Below, piece by piece: positions 1-8,833 of a stretch of DNA of 64,000 nucleotides (the first letter of the stretch is position 1; the number at the start of each line of letters is the position of its first letter). Source of the stretch: Motiliproteus sp. GTDB taxonomy: Bacteria; Pseudomonadota; Gammaproteobacteria; Pseudomonadales; Balneatricaceae. The DNA is taken from the NCBI GenBank assembly GCA_026196225.1, contig JAPHRD010000021.1, positions 44,711 to 108,710 on the forward strand. The letters are read 5' to 3'. A program made the position numbers and the translations under genes. Under the pieces are notes generated by a model. It made no database searches, had not been told where the DNA came from, and was given only the letters and a program-made list of their open reading frames with translations.

Positions 1-270
1 TATGACTTCGGCGATGATTGGTCACATAAGCTGATCCTAGTTGAAGTACTCCCCTATAAAAAAGGTAAAGCACCTACCTGTGTAGATGGTGGGCGTGCAT
101 GCCCTCCTGAGAACATTGGGGGCATCTGGGGGTATGAGGTGCTAACTGATCCAAGAAACCCAAACCACAGGCAGTATGTTGAGTGGCAAGGTGGTAACTT
201 TGATCCAGAATCGTTTGATGTGGTTACCATCAACCGAAAACTACGGAAACTTGCTAGCCCCAGGCGTTAA
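1..270 (+). CDS. pRiA4b ORF-3-like protein, C-terminal part (cut by window edge)
   Basis: The frame is open from the first base to TAA at 268-270 and encodes 89 residues. It begins inside the family signature YDFGDDWSHKL and continues with CVDGGRACPPENIGG and a GYEVL segment. These are hallmarks of the plasmid pRiA4b ORF-3-like family (PF07929). The function of the family is not established; members are common in plasmids, islands and next to recombinases. The N-terminal part lies outside the window. A NERD-domain gene follows 21 bp downstream on the same strand, so the two may be co-transcribed. The family call is confident; no role can be inferred. Confidence 0.8.
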   Translation, partial: YDFGDDWSHKLILVEVLPYKKGKAPTCVDGGRACPPENIGGIWGYEVLTDPRNPNHRQYVEWQGGNFDPESFDVVTINRKLRKLASPRR

Positions 271-291
271 GGACAACAATCGAGGTCACGG

Positions 292-1071
292 ATGGACTTT
301 TCTCCTATCTACAATCAAGTATTCACAATGCTCTGGTACTTCGTACCGTTAGCACTGCTCATTGCTTTAACCAAGTCACCCTGGTTCAAAGGCTACATTG
401 GTGAGGTTATGGTCAACCTCGCCGCTAAGCTAATGCTCGACAAAAAGCAGTATCACCTGATCAAGAACGTCACTCTTCCCACAGAGGACGGTACCACTCA
501 GATTGATCACATCATCGTCTCTCGATTTGGTGTCTTCGTTATCGAGACCAAGAACATGAAGGGCTGGATCTTCGGGTCAACTAATCAGTCCTATTGGACA
601 CAGCAGATCTTTAAGCACAAGTCGAAGTTCCAGAATCCTCTACGGCAGAACTATAAACATGTGAAGACTTTGCAAGCGGCGCTAGAGGTAGATCCTAGTC
701 ATTTCCATTCCTTGATTGTCTTTGTAGGTGACAGCACCTTCAAAACGGATATGCCAGAGAATGTTACCTATGCCGGTGGGTACATCAGATTCATCAAGTC
801 GAGACAAGATGCAGTCCTGTCCGATGCGCTGGTTCGCTTGATAATCCAGAAGATAGAGAGAGGGAGGCTTACCCATTCAATCAAGACCCATGTTGAGCAT
901 GCAAAGCATGTTCAGGCAATCGTTGAGCAGAAGGGATCAGAACCTAGCTGCCCCAAGTGCAGTAGCCCCATGGTGTTGCGAGAAGCCAAGAAAGGACAAA
1001 ACATCGGTAAAAAGTTCTGGGGCTGCAGCCAGTTTCCAAAATGTCGTGCCGTGATGCAGAAGGCCTCCTAA
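292..1071 (+). CDS. NERD-domain membrane protein with C-terminal topoisomerase-type zinc finger
   Basis: This 259-residue protein has one hydrophobic segment at about 13-27. A NERD domain (about 35-150) follows, with E38, D72 and the E85-x-K87 pair in FVIETKN, the pattern of a PD-(D/E)XK-like nuclease fold. The C-terminus carries a C4 zinc ribbon (CPKC at 220-223, C245, C251) of the type found at the end of topoisomerase I. A membrane-anchored nucleic-acid-processing role is inferred from the family, not shown. The start is supported by GAGG a few bases upstream. It sits between a pRiA4b ORF-3-like gene and a broken methyltransferase gene in what looks like an accessory block. Confidence 0.85.
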   Translation: MDFSPIYNQVFTMLWYFVPLALLIALTKSPWFKGYIGEVMVNLAAKLMLDKKQYHLIKNVTLPTEDGTTQIDHIIVSRFGVFVIETKNMKGWIFGSTNQSYWTQQIFKHKSKFQNPLRQNYKHVKTLQAALEVDPSHFHSLIVFVGDSTFKTDMPENVTYAGGYIRFIKSRQDAVLSDALVRLIIQKIERGRLTHSIKTHVEHAKHVQAIVEQKGSEPSCPKCSSPMVLREAKKGQNIGKKFWGCSQFPKCRAVMQKAS

Positions 1072-1075
1072 GTTT

Positions 1076-1438
1076 ATGGATCAGAGCAGCATCGATACCT
1101 ACAACCGAGAGTCAGACAAGCTCATAGAACAGTTTGAGTCGAAGGCTTTCGAACAGGTGCATGAGCACGCACTTCCTTACTTGCCCGAACAGCCATCTAC
1201 AGTCCTGGAAGTCGATGCTGGATCTGGTCGTGACTCAGCGTGGTTTGCATCTAAGGGGCATCAGGTAATAGCTGTTGAGCCTGCTTCAGTGCTTCGTATC
1301 AAGGCACAAGAAATACACACATCACCGTCGATCCGGTGGATAGATGACTCATTACCCTCACTCGATTATGTTGTATCTCTATATATGACCTTCGATCTGA
1401 TGGTTTTACCTCGATTACTCGGACGGTACGCTTAACTA
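1076..1438 (+). pseudogene. class I SAM-dependent methyltransferase, 3' truncated
   Basis: The 119-residue product starts like small class I methyltransferases and contains motif I (VLEVDAGSGRD, residues 43-53) followed by the acidic end of beta 2 (VIAVEPA). After FDLMVLP the family pattern is lost and the frame stops, so roughly the second half of a normal domain of 200 or more residues is missing. No continuation is visible in other frames before the convergent LysR gene ends at 1464, which points to a deletion rather than a simple frameshift. It starts 4 bp after the NERD gene. Catalytic activity is unlikely. Confidence 0.65.
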
Positions 1439-1463
1439 TTCAGATAAAAGAATCAAGATATGA

Positions 1464-2357
1464 CTAATTCTCGCCCATCAGCATTACCGTTTTCTGTGCT
1501 GTGTAGGTCTTTAAGTGCTGCCAAACCTTGTTGACCTGAGCGAGCTTTTTTTGCTCGGGGTGAATTGCAACCCAAAACGTACGGGTGATGCTGGTACTGC
1601 CCTCCAAAATGGGAATAAGGTTGGGATCCTGACGAGCCAGAAAACAAGGCAGTATAGCCAGACCTAACCCCTCCTTCACACCTACATATTGGGTGATAAC
1701 GCTGGTGCTTCGGTAGACGGGTTTTGAATCAGGTATCAGGCGCTCAAGGTAGGATAATTGATCACTGAAAACCAGATCATCAACGTAACCAATCAGTGGG
1801 TGTGAGTAAACCTCGTCTAGACTTCGTATCGGCCCCTCTCGATCAAGGTAACTCCGAGATGCGTACATCCCCAACCGATAGTCACACAGCTTGCTCACTA
1901 TTAATGATGTGTTGGGCGGTTTTTCAATGGTTACCGCAATATCCACCTCATGTCGGGACCACTTGACGCTGCGCTGCAACGGCAGCAGGTCGATGGTTAT
2001 TTTTGGGTTATTCTGACAAAACCGTGCCATTTCTGGGGCGATGAAGTAATTCCCAAAGGCTTCGGTGACCCCTAACCTGACGTTACCCTGATCCTCCAGG
2101 TTTTTGCCGTGAAGTATATCGATGGCCGCTTGAGCGCCTTTGTCCATCTTCTTTGCCGTCTGCAGTAATCGCTGCCCGTGCTCGGTGAGTGAGTGACCAT
2201 CCACGCTTCGGTCAAAGAGCTGTGTAGCCAAACGGTCCTCCAATCGATGCAATCGGCGTGACACCGTCGACGCATCAATGCCCAGTTTTTTTGCCGCGTG
2301 AGACAACTTCTCAGCGCGTGCGACTTCAAGAAAAACCTTCAAGTCATCCCAATTCAT
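1464..2357 (-). CDS. LysR-family transcriptional regulator
   Basis: An N-terminal winged helix (MNWDDLKVFLEVARAEK, then AAKKLGIDASTVSRRLHRLE) is followed by a LysR substrate-binding domain, about 297 residues in all, a normal LTTR length. I place the start at ATG 2357 (ATG 2363 is the alternative). The longer open frame upstream to 2441 runs through the operator region and does not look like protein of this family. It is divergent from the methylmalonate-semialdehyde dehydrogenase gene, so it probably controls that gene and itself. The effector is unknown. Confidence 0.85.
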   Translation of the reverse strand: MNWDDLKVFLEVARAEKLSHAAKKLGIDASTVSRRLHRLEDRLATQLFDRSVDGHSLTEHGQRLLQTAKKMDKGAQAAIDILHGKNLEDQGNVRLGVTEAFGNYFIAPEMARFCQNNPKITIDLLPLQRSVKWSRHEVDIAVTIEKPPNTSLIVSKLCDYRLGMYASRSYLDREGPIRSLDEVYSHPLIGYVDDLVFSDQLSYLERLIPDSKPVYRSTSVITQYVGVKEGLGLAILPCFLARQDPNLIPILEGSTSITRTFWVAIHPEQKKLAQVNKVWQHLKTYTAQKTVMLMGEN

Positions 2358-2382
2358 GTCCATATCATCACCAAAGTATAAC

Positions 2383-2398
2383 CTTGCATTAATGCAAG
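2383..2398. promoter_or_regulatory. candidate LysR operator, 16-bp perfect palindrome
   Basis: CTTGCATTAATGCAAG is fully self-complementary and lies 20-40 bp upstream of the LysR start codon, in the divergent region shared with mmsA. The core TTGCA-N4-TGCA recurs at 2471-2483. LTTRs typically bind such interrupted dyads, one near their own promoter and one near the target. Binding by the adjacent regulator is inferred. Confidence 0.55.
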
Positions 2399-2470
2399 AA
2401 CGCATTGCTGCTATGCCTATTGTTTGAACACTAAACGACAAGATATGCTCTCTTCAAGCTATTTTTCATG

Positions 2471-2484
2471 TTGCAAAAATGCAG
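2471..2484. promoter_or_regulatory. second operator-like half-dyad upstream of mmsA
   Basis: TTGCAAAAATGCAG repeats the TTGCA-N4-TGCA arrangement of the palindrome at 2383-2398. It is centred about 30 bp upstream of the mmsA start codon. It is probably the activation or downstream site of the same regulator; this is inferred from similarity only. Confidence 0.4.
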
Positions 2485-2508
2485 CAAATTACTAGACCGG
2501 AGGCGTCG

Positions 2509-4008
2509 ATGAGTATCCCTACCATCCCAATGATAATTAATGGTGAAAAGGTTGAATCCCAAAGCGGTAACCTGGTTGATGTATTGAACCCAGCGACTCA
2601 AGAAGTTGTTGCCCAGGTTCCTTTTGCCACGCTAGACGAAGTTGATGTAGCGGTTGCCAATGCCAAAGAGGCCTTTAAAAGCTGGCGCAAAGTTTCACTG
2701 GCCAAACGTCAGTCTATTCTACTCAACTTCCAGCAGTTGGTTCGTGAAAATACCACTGTACTGGCCGAGCTAATTAGCCTGGAGCATGGTAAGACCCTGC
2801 CCGATGCTGAGGGTGAAGTGGGACGTGGCTTAGAAGCGATCGAAAACGCCTGCATGATCACCAAACTACAGCAGGGTGAGATCTCCGATAATGTGGCCGG
2901 TGACGTCAACGTTTATACTCTGAACAAGCCACTGGGCGTTGGTGTCGGCATCACCGCTTTTAATTTCCCGATCATGCTGCCTTGCTTTATGTTTCCGATC
3001 GCAATCGCCTGCGGCAACACCTTTGTCTTGAAGCCTTCAGAGCAGGATCCATCCTCGACCATGCTGCTGGTAGAACTCGCGCACAAAGCGGGTATTCCGG
3101 CTGGCGTGCTAAACGTCGTCCATGGTGGTGCTGATGTGGCCAATCATCTGGCCGATCATCCGGATACCAAAGCCCTGTCTTTCATCGGTTCAACCCATGT
3201 TGGAACGTCGCTGTACCAACGCGCTAGCAATGCCGGCAAGCGAGCCCAGTGCATGATGGGTGCAAAGAACCATGGCGTGGTCATGCCCGATGCCAACAAG
3301 GACCAGGCTATCAATCACATGCTGGGTTCCTGCTTCGGCGCAGCTGGTCAGCGCTGTATGGCTAACTCGGTCATTATCCTGGTCGGTGAGGCACGCGAGT
3401 GGCTACCCGAGATGGTCGAGCGGGCTAAAGATATGATTGTCGGCCCGGGAAGCAACCGCGAGGCCGATACTGGTCCGCTGGTATCTCCGCAAGCCAAGGC
3501 ACGGGTTGAAGGCCTAATCGCCTCAGGTGTTGAGCAAGGTGCGAGCCTTCTGCTTGACGGCCGTGGTGTCGAGGTTGAAGGCTACCCGAACGGTAATTTT
3601 GTTGGACCGACTCTGTTCAGCGACGTCACCGTCGATATGGATATTTACTCTCAGGAGATCTTTGGCCCGGTCATGTGTGTCATGCTGGCAGAAGATTTAG
3701 AAGAAGCCACCAACATCATCAACGCCAACCCGAACGGCAACGGTACTGCAATCTTCACCAACTCAGGTTGGAATGCGCGCTGGTTTGAAAACAACGTCGA
3801 TGTGGGCCAGATTGGTATCAATATCCCCATCGCGGTACCAGTTGCTTATTATAGTTTCACCGGTTCACGCGCTTCCAAGCTTGGAGATCTGGGCCCTAAC
3901 GGCCAGCAAGCGGTACAGTTCTGGACCCAAACCCATACCGTTTCAGCACGCTGGTTTGCGCCGGGTACCACCTCGAGCAAAGTCAATACCACGATCTCGA
4001 TGAAGTAG
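2509..4008 (+). CDS. mmsA: CoA-acylating methylmalonate-semialdehyde dehydrogenase
   Basis: The product is an aldehyde dehydrogenase superfamily enzyme of 499 residues, converting (methyl)malonate semialdehyde, NAD+ and CoA to propionyl-CoA or acetyl-CoA in valine, beta-alanine or inositol breakdown. The sequence shows ITAFNFPIMLP with the oxyanion Asn (about N152) and the catalytic Cys in AAGQRCMANS (about C283). It has MMGAKNH where ordinary ALDHs have the general-base Glu, a feature of the MMSDH subfamily. ATG 2509 is chosen because GGAGG lies at 2499-2503; an in-frame ATG at 2479 has no such site. A LysR gene is divergent. No other mms genes are adjacent. Confidence 0.9.
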   Translation: MSIPTIPMIINGEKVESQSGNLVDVLNPATQEVVAQVPFATLDEVDVAVANAKEAFKSWRKVSLAKRQSILLNFQQLVRENTTVLAELISLEHGKTLPDAEGEVGRGLEAIENACMITKLQQGEISDNVAGDVNVYTLNKPLGVGVGITAFNFPIMLPCFMFPIAIACGNTFVLKPSEQDPSSTMLLVELAHKAGIPAGVLNVVHGGADVANHLADHPDTKALSFIGSTHVGTSLYQRASNAGKRAQCMMGAKNHGVVMPDANKDQAINHMLGSCFGAAGQRCMANSVIILVGEAREWLPEMVERAKDMIVGPGSNREADTGPLVSPQAKARVEGLIASGVEQGASLLLDGRGVEVEGYPNGNFVGPTLFSDVTVDMDIYSQEIFGPVMCVMLAEDLEEATNIINANPNGNGTAIFTNSGWNARWFENNVDVGQIGINIPIAVPVAYYSFTGSRASKLGDLGPNGQQAVQFWTQTHTVSARWFAPGTTSSKVNTTISMK

Positions 4009-4428
4009 CCCTCAGTTCATTGATATAGCACTCGCAAAGCCGCAGTCCGGATTCACCGGCTGCGGCAAATTCAAATAGCCCCATTAGTACTTTTTGATAC
4101 ATTAAAGAATAATATTGGCGTGTTTCATCTTTATTGGCCAAGGTTAAAGATCTATTCAAATACTTCTTAGCATTTGAAGCGAACATCCAGAAGCGCTCTG
4201 CAATAACCCATCTGTATTCATCAAATTTGTTCCCTTGGCATTACCACTCCTAATCGACTGGACCTAGTGGTGTATTCTTGGCGTGCTATGATTCTTAATC
4301 GCGGAATAGCGCTTAGATTTAAGACTATTGGATTATCAGTAGAATGATGGATATGAAACAGGCTGTTCAGGCGTTATTTTTACTCGAACCCTCAACTTAT
4401 CCCGACATACTAGAGACTCGATAGCACT
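4009..4428. other. intergenic region between mmsA and the SulP gene
   Basis: Apart from the hairpin at 4039-4066 I see no confident gene. Two short frames exist. A minus-strand frame at 3983-4186 overlaps the end of mmsA and has no recognisable family. A 26-codon plus-strand frame at 4344-4424 (begins MMDMKQAV) ends 4 bp before the SulP start and could act as a translational leader. Confidence 0.4.
4039..4066. terminator. strong hairpin after mmsA
   Basis: GCCGCAG, a one-base bulge and CCGG form a stem with CCGG-CTGCGGC around a five-base loop. It starts 30 bp after the mmsA stop codon. There is no long T tract, so it may be a weak intrinsic terminator or an mRNA-end hairpin. Confidence 0.45.
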
Positions 4429-6222
4429 TTGAAACCCAGCGATAGACAATCGATACAGAACTCCCAAAGCTGGTTTAGCCACTGGCTGCCCTTTTTAATT
4501 TGGGGTAAATCACTCAACCGTCGCTCTCTATCTGCTGATCTGTTAGCTGGATTGACTGGCGCGGTGGTGGTATTGCCACAAGGTGTGGCCTACGCGCTGA
4601 TTGCTGGGCTACCACCCGAGTATGGTCTTTACACTGCTATTATTACGCCAATAGTCGCCGGTCTATTTGGCTCATCGTTACATCTGATTTCCGGCCCTAC
4701 TGCTGCCATCTCAATCGTTGTCCTCAGCGTGGTCAGCAGCGTTGTTCCGCCCGACAGTAGTGGATTTATCCCTGCCGTTTTAACACTGACCTTATTGGCA
4801 GGCGTTATCCAATTTGCGCTGGGGATTGCCGGCCTGGGCACCCTGGTTAATTTTATTTCCCATACGGTGGTTATCGGCTTTACGGCAGGTGCTGCGATAC
4901 TGATTGCTACCAGTCAGTTAAAGTATGTACTGGGTGTCGATGTGCCTACGGGCGCCTCTTTTGCTGGCTCCTGGTCTGCGTTGCTCAGACAGCTGGATGT
5001 CACAAACACCTATTCCTTGATCATTGCGGTCAGCACTATTTTCTCTACCCTGCTGCTGAAACGTATTAATCCGAGATTACCGACCATGCTATTTGGCATG
5101 GTAACCGGAGCCGTAGTCTGCTGGGTGATCGACGGAGCCAGTCATGGAGTGCCTCTGGTGGGCGCTCTGCCCGGCAATCTGCCAGGCTTTTCATTGCCAG
5201 ATCTTTCCTATGGCACAGTCACGGAGATTATACCCGGTGCTATTGCCGTGGCTATTCTGGGATTAGTCGAGGCGGTTTCTATTGCCCGAGCAATCGCCAT
5301 ACGATCCGGCCAACGTATCGAAGGTAATCAGGAATTTATCGGCCAAGGATTATCCAACATAGTCGGTAGTTTTTTCTCCTGCTATGCAGGCTCCGGATCC
5401 TTCACTCGCAGCGGCGTCAACTACGACTCCGGCGCTCGCTCACCCATGTCGGGAATTTTTGCAGCGCTGTTCCTGGTAGCAATTCTACTTCTGGCACCGG
5501 AAATAACCGCCTTTCTTCCACTCCCAGCTATGGCGGGTGCGATCCTACTGATTGCTGCTAATTTGATCGATTTTCATCACATTAAACAGATCCTGCGGAG
5601 CAACCGTCAAGAAGCTACTGTACTAGCGGTTACCTTCTTTTCAACCCTCATCGTTGAGCTAGAATTTGCCATCTACCTAGGTGTTATTCTCTCTTTGACG
5701 CTATACCTACGCCGTACCTCCAAGCCTCGTGTGATGGAGGTGGCGCCTAAATCCTTCGAATACGGAACCGATCTTCGCAGTATCCAGCGCTTCCAATTGG
5801 AAGAGTGCCCGCAGCTGAAAATCCTTCGGATCGACGGTTCTATTTTTTTCGGCGCAGTCGACCATATTCAGCGAACCCTGCAAAAACACAGCACAGAATG
5901 GGGTGAAGACAAGCCCATTTTACTAGTCTGTTCCGGGATCAATTTTATTGATGTAGCCGGCGCAGAGATGCTGATTCAGGAATCTATCCGGCTGAAATCC
6001 ACCGGTGGCAAGCTAACTCTTTGCGCGCTCAAAAACACGGTCAAAGATGAGTTGAAATCGGCGGGTTATCTGTCCCGTTTAGGAGAGGAAAGTTTCTACG
6101 CTACTGTGGATGAGGCCTTATCGGCTATTGTCGAAGAACTGGTACCCGCTCAGTGTGCCATCTGTACGAAACGGGTTTTTCAACAGTGTCCACCAGCGCC
6201 GATGAAACTCGACAGCGCATAA
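4429..6222 (+). CDS. SulP-family anion transporter with STAS domain
   Basis: This 597-residue inner-membrane permease has the SulP core of many membrane segments starting at LLAGLTGAVVVLPQGVAYA, the conserved GSGSFTRSGVN stretch, and a cytoplasmic STAS domain at about 455-565. Family substrates include sulfate, bicarbonate and C4-dicarboxylates; the substrate here cannot be read. The only usable start is TTG at 4429, since an in-frame stop lies at 4411 and the SulP N-terminus needs these residues. No good ribosome binding site precedes it, so coupling to the small frame ending at 4424 is possible. The C-terminus has a CAIC plus C cluster (about 576, 579, 587) that could bind metal or be redox-active. 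Confidence 0.88.
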   Translation: MKPSDRQSIQNSQSWFSHWLPFLIWGKSLNRRSLSADLLAGLTGAVVVLPQGVAYALIAGLPPEYGLYTAIITPIVAGLFGSSLHLISGPTAAISIVVLSVVSSVVPPDSSGFIPAVLTLTLLAGVIQFALGIAGLGTLVNFISHTVVIGFTAGAAILIATSQLKYVLGVDVPTGASFAGSWSALLRQLDVTNTYSLIIAVSTIFSTLLLKRINPRLPTMLFGMVTGAVVCWVIDGASHGVPLVGALPGNLPGFSLPDLSYGTVTEIIPGAIAVAILGLVEAVSIARAIAIRSGQRIEGNQEFIGQGLSNIVGSFFSCYAGSGSFTRSGVNYDSGARSPMSGIFAALFLVAILLLAPEITAFLPLPAMAGAILLIAANLIDFHHIKQILRSNRQEATVLAVTFFSTLIVELEFAIYLGVILSLTLYLRRTSKPRVMEVAPKSFEYGTDLRSIQRFQLEECPQLKILRIDGSIFFGAVDHIQRTLQKHSTEWGEDKPILLVCSGINFIDVAGAEMLIQESIRLKSTGGKLTLCALKNTVKDELKSAGYLSRLGEESFYATVDEALSAIVEELVPAQCAICTKRVFQQCPPAPMKLDSA

Positions 6223-6236
6223 CCACTGAAATCTAG

Positions 6237-6995
6237 TTAAGACAGCTCAAACAGGTCTTCCATCTGGATCAATGTGAGATAACCCTTCTGCTTTTTTATC
6301 AGCCCAAAAAAGCGTTTACTCTGCAGACAAGCACCGGTATCGATATAACAACTGTTATGGCGGCGCTGAGGAGTGGATACGATGGTATGGCCGTGCACCG
6401 TAAGATCAATATTTTCGATGGTAGCCCCGGCCCCTGGATCTTTGGCGGTGCGAGACCAGAGTGCATCGTAGCGAGCCACTTTGCCGGACATGTCTGAGTT
6501 TGCCAAGGTGGATTCCAACTGCTGCCAGTCCTTACAGGGGCACTCGGCATGTACCAAGCCGATCCGGCGACCATCCGGAAGCGCCACTTCAATGCTCCAG
6601 GGCATCCGTAAGGCCTGGTCTTCAACAAACCGGCAGAATTCATGGTGAGTCTGGCAAAACTGGTCAAAATCGTCGATCCATCTCCGACCACCACTGTTCA
6701 TCCACATGCCGATCTCTTTCGGGTCTCGATTCAGATAGGCATTAAACATCATCGCTTCGTGGTTTCCACGTACGGCAAAGAACCAGCTTTCATGCAGTAG
6801 CTCGAACGCCCTCAAGGAATCTTCCCCTCGATCAATCAGATCACCCACTGAAAAAAGCCTATCTTTGGCGGTGTTAAACCGAACCGACTCCATTGCACGG
6901 AACAATTGATCCAGCTGCCCATGGAGATCACCGATGACGAAGTCTCGGCCCTGGGTATTGGCATCAAAGCGTTTAAAGTAGATCGGTTGGTCCAC
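6237..6995 (-). CDS. PPP-type metallophosphoesterase (serine/threonine phosphatase-like)
   Basis: This 252-residue protein has the full calcineurin-like motif series: GDLHG (22-26), GDLIDRG (51-57), GNHE (77-80), a HAE motif and HGHT near the C-terminus. These bind the dinuclear metal centre. The arrangement matches the lambda-phosphatase/PrpA-PrpB group, which dephosphorylates phosphoproteins in vitro. The start is GTG at 6995. It converges on the SulP gene with a 14-bp gap. The physiological substrate is unknown. Confidence 0.88.
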   Translation of the reverse strand: MDQPIYFKRFDANTQGRDFVIGDLHGQLDQLFRAMESVRFNTAKDRLFSVGDLIDRGEDSLRAFELLHESWFFAVRGNHEAMMFNAYLNRDPKEIGMWMNSGGRRWIDDFDQFCQTHHEFCRFVEDQALRMPWSIEVALPDGRRIGLVHAECPCKDWQQLESTLANSDMSGKVARYDALWSRTAKDPGAGATIENIDLTVHGHTIVSTPQRRHNSCYIDTGACLQSKRFFGLIKKQKGYLTLIQMEDLFELS

Positions 6996-7268
6996 TGGGG
7001 TCTCTCAAACAATCACAAAATCGTCTCTAATATATACCTTCCATACCGCTTCATCACGGCTTATCTCTGAATCCAATTCATCTAAGTGCTATTACTCAAT
7101 TCAGCCAATTTAGATCAACGTCAATATTTCATTGATTCTGAAACATTAAAAACCGAACTCTCAATTCGGACTGAAAAAACTTCATCTGCACCAAACAAAG
7201 CTCAATCTTTATGGATTTACGGCCGATAACCTGACAGCTAACCCTGTAGACGCCGGGAGGGTCTCAAA

Positions 7269-8426
7269 ATGTACATTTCATTCAACAGCAATGAATCCTT
7301 TTTTCGCCAGCAAAACTTTCTGTTGAGTTCCAACGGACACGCCGATGGCCGGGACAATGGCGGTCGCTCCGTTGCCGCCACCGACAGAGTGCTGGACAAG
7401 TTGGCCGAGAAGATTCCTGGCATGAGTGCCGGCGAAATGCGAGGGCTTAGCGCCGAACAGTTCTCTCCCGAGAAAGTCTCCAATCGGATCGCAGACTTCG
7501 TCTCCCAAGGTCTGGAACAAGCCCGTCGTGATGGCAAATCTGAAACTGAAGTTCAGAAACTCTATGAGCAAGCCGTCAAGGGAATCGAACAGGGCTTTAA
7601 CGAAGCTCGGGATATCCTAGAAGATATGAGCCTGCTCAGCGATGAGCTATCTGAAACCATCGATACCACCTTCGACCTCACCATGGAGAAAGTGGATGCG
7701 CTGGCTCCGATCGCTGACGAAGAGGAGCAAGGGTTGACCAGCACCAGCATGCTGGCGGCTGAACGCTACCAGGAGTCCGAAAGCTTCTCCCTCAAACTAC
7801 GCACCCAAGATGGCGATAAGGTAGTCGTTAAATTTGATAGCTCCAGCAGCTACGAAGCCAGCTTTGGCGCCTACAGTGACGATGAGGCAAGCGCTGTATC
7901 CTTCAGCATTGACCGCTCTCAGAGCAGTAATTATCGCTTTAGCGTAGAAGGTGAGCTTGATGAGGGAGAGATTGATGCAATTCAGGAGCTGATTCAGGAC
8001 GTCAGTCTGATCGCCGATGACTTCTTTGATGGCGACGTACAGGCAGCCTTTGATCAAGCCAGCCAATATCAAATGGATAAAACTGAACTAGCATCCATGC
8101 ACCTTCGTCTGACCCAATCCCAAGAGTACAGCTCAGTTGCCGCCTATCAACAGGTTCAGGATATGGGTGAGCAACAGCAGCCTGGTCGCAAGCTGGGCCA
8201 TATGCTACAAGGCTTGAGAGACGGATTTAGCAACCCTGCACTGGGCTTCCTGCAATCTCCCTTCGGATTTGGTCAGGATCTGCTTAGCAACCTGATTCCT
8301 CAAGACAACCGCTACCAACAGGCCGAGAGAGAGCAGCAATCACTATTCGATCAAAATTTAAATAGCCTTAGAGATATACTGGATACCTTCTCAACTTCGG
8401 AAGTTGAATCTGACGATAATGATTAG
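7269..8426 (+). CDS. DUF5610-type protein
   Basis: The 385-residue protein is acidic and probably cytosolic or exported without a classical signal peptide. Residues about 55-120 (VSNRIADFVSQGLEQAR through GFNEARDILEDM) resemble DUF5610. A second conserved-looking region follows at about 180-300, rich in Ser, Asp and Glu, ending in a helical stretch before a low-complexity tail. Similar proteins occur as stand-alone genes in marine gammaproteobacteria; function is unknown. It has its own 270-bp upstream region, with GGGAGG before the ATG, and a hairpin downstream. Confidence 0.65.
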   Translation: MYISFNSNESFFRQQNFLLSSNGHADGRDNGGRSVAATDRVLDKLAEKIPGMSAGEMRGLSAEQFSPEKVSNRIADFVSQGLEQARRDGKSETEVQKLYEQAVKGIEQGFNEARDILEDMSLLSDELSETIDTTFDLTMEKVDALAPIADEEEQGLTSTSMLAAERYQESESFSLKLRTQDGDKVVVKFDSSSSYEASFGAYSDDEASAVSFSIDRSQSSNYRFSVEGELDEGEIDAIQELIQDVSLIADDFFDGDVQAAFDQASQYQMDKTELASMHLRLTQSQEYSSVAAYQQVQDMGEQQQPGRKLGHMLQGLRDGFSNPALGFLQSPFGFGQDLLSNLIPQDNRYQQAEREQQSLFDQNLNSLRDILDTFSTSEVESDDND

Positions 8427-8459
8427 TCCGATAAAAAGCTAATCGAATAACTACAATCC

Positions 8460-8489
8460 CTGCCCTATAAACAAAAACCTATAGGGCAG
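8460..8489. terminator. hairpin downstream of the DUF5610-type gene
   Basis: CTGCCCTATA pairs perfectly with TATAGGGCAG around a 10-base A-rich loop, 34 bp after the stop codon. An AT-rich but not T-pure stretch follows. It is a probable terminator, and also faces the end of the convergent HlyU-like gene. Confidence 0.55.
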
Positions 8490-8560
8490 AATTATTCCCC
8501 GCCTCTTATCTTTTGTTTTCCATAAAGCCATCGGTCAATGATTATTGACCAGCTACTGTC

Positions 8561-8833
8561 TCAGGAGAAAATAGCGTCGCCCTGTTGGTCGATAGTCATT
8601 TTTGCCTTATAAAGCGTTACTTCAACGCATTCATCAAAGCTCATCACCAGATCACAGCGAATAAATTGGTGTTCGCGATCGTCCTTGCTGATAACGGCCG
8701 CAATACGATACTGACCCTCCTCTTCCCTTGGGGCAGGAGCTATGGAATAACCTTTGTATTCCACTGGCTCAACCGGGTGAGCGCTTTCTCCGCTGCCTGA
8801 AAATAACGATTTGAAAGAATCAAAAAAGCTCAT
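8561..8833 (-). CDS. HlyU-family protein
   Basis: This 90-residue protein matches the small HlyU family (PF10115): a short N-terminal amphipathic segment, then VEYKGYSIAPAPREEEGQY and a two-stranded IRCD repeat region. Despite the name, which derives from Vibrio haemolysin regulation, this family is distinct from ArsR-type HlyU and its role is uncertain. Its ATG overlaps the stop codon of the upstream TerB-like gene by 4 bp (8830-8833), so translation is probably coupled. Confidence 0.8.
   Translation of the reverse strand: MSFFDSFKSLFSGSGESAHPVEPVEYKGYSIAPAPREEEGQYRIAAVISKDDREHQFIRCDLVMSFDECVEVTLYKAKMTIDQQGDAIFS

Noticed and set aside
3983..4186. 67-codon minus-strand frame after mmsA
   Set aside because: It overlaps the mmsA end and the GC hairpin. 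The middle looks slightly protein-like (LANKDETRQYYSLMYQ), but there is no ribosome site or family, so I did not call it.
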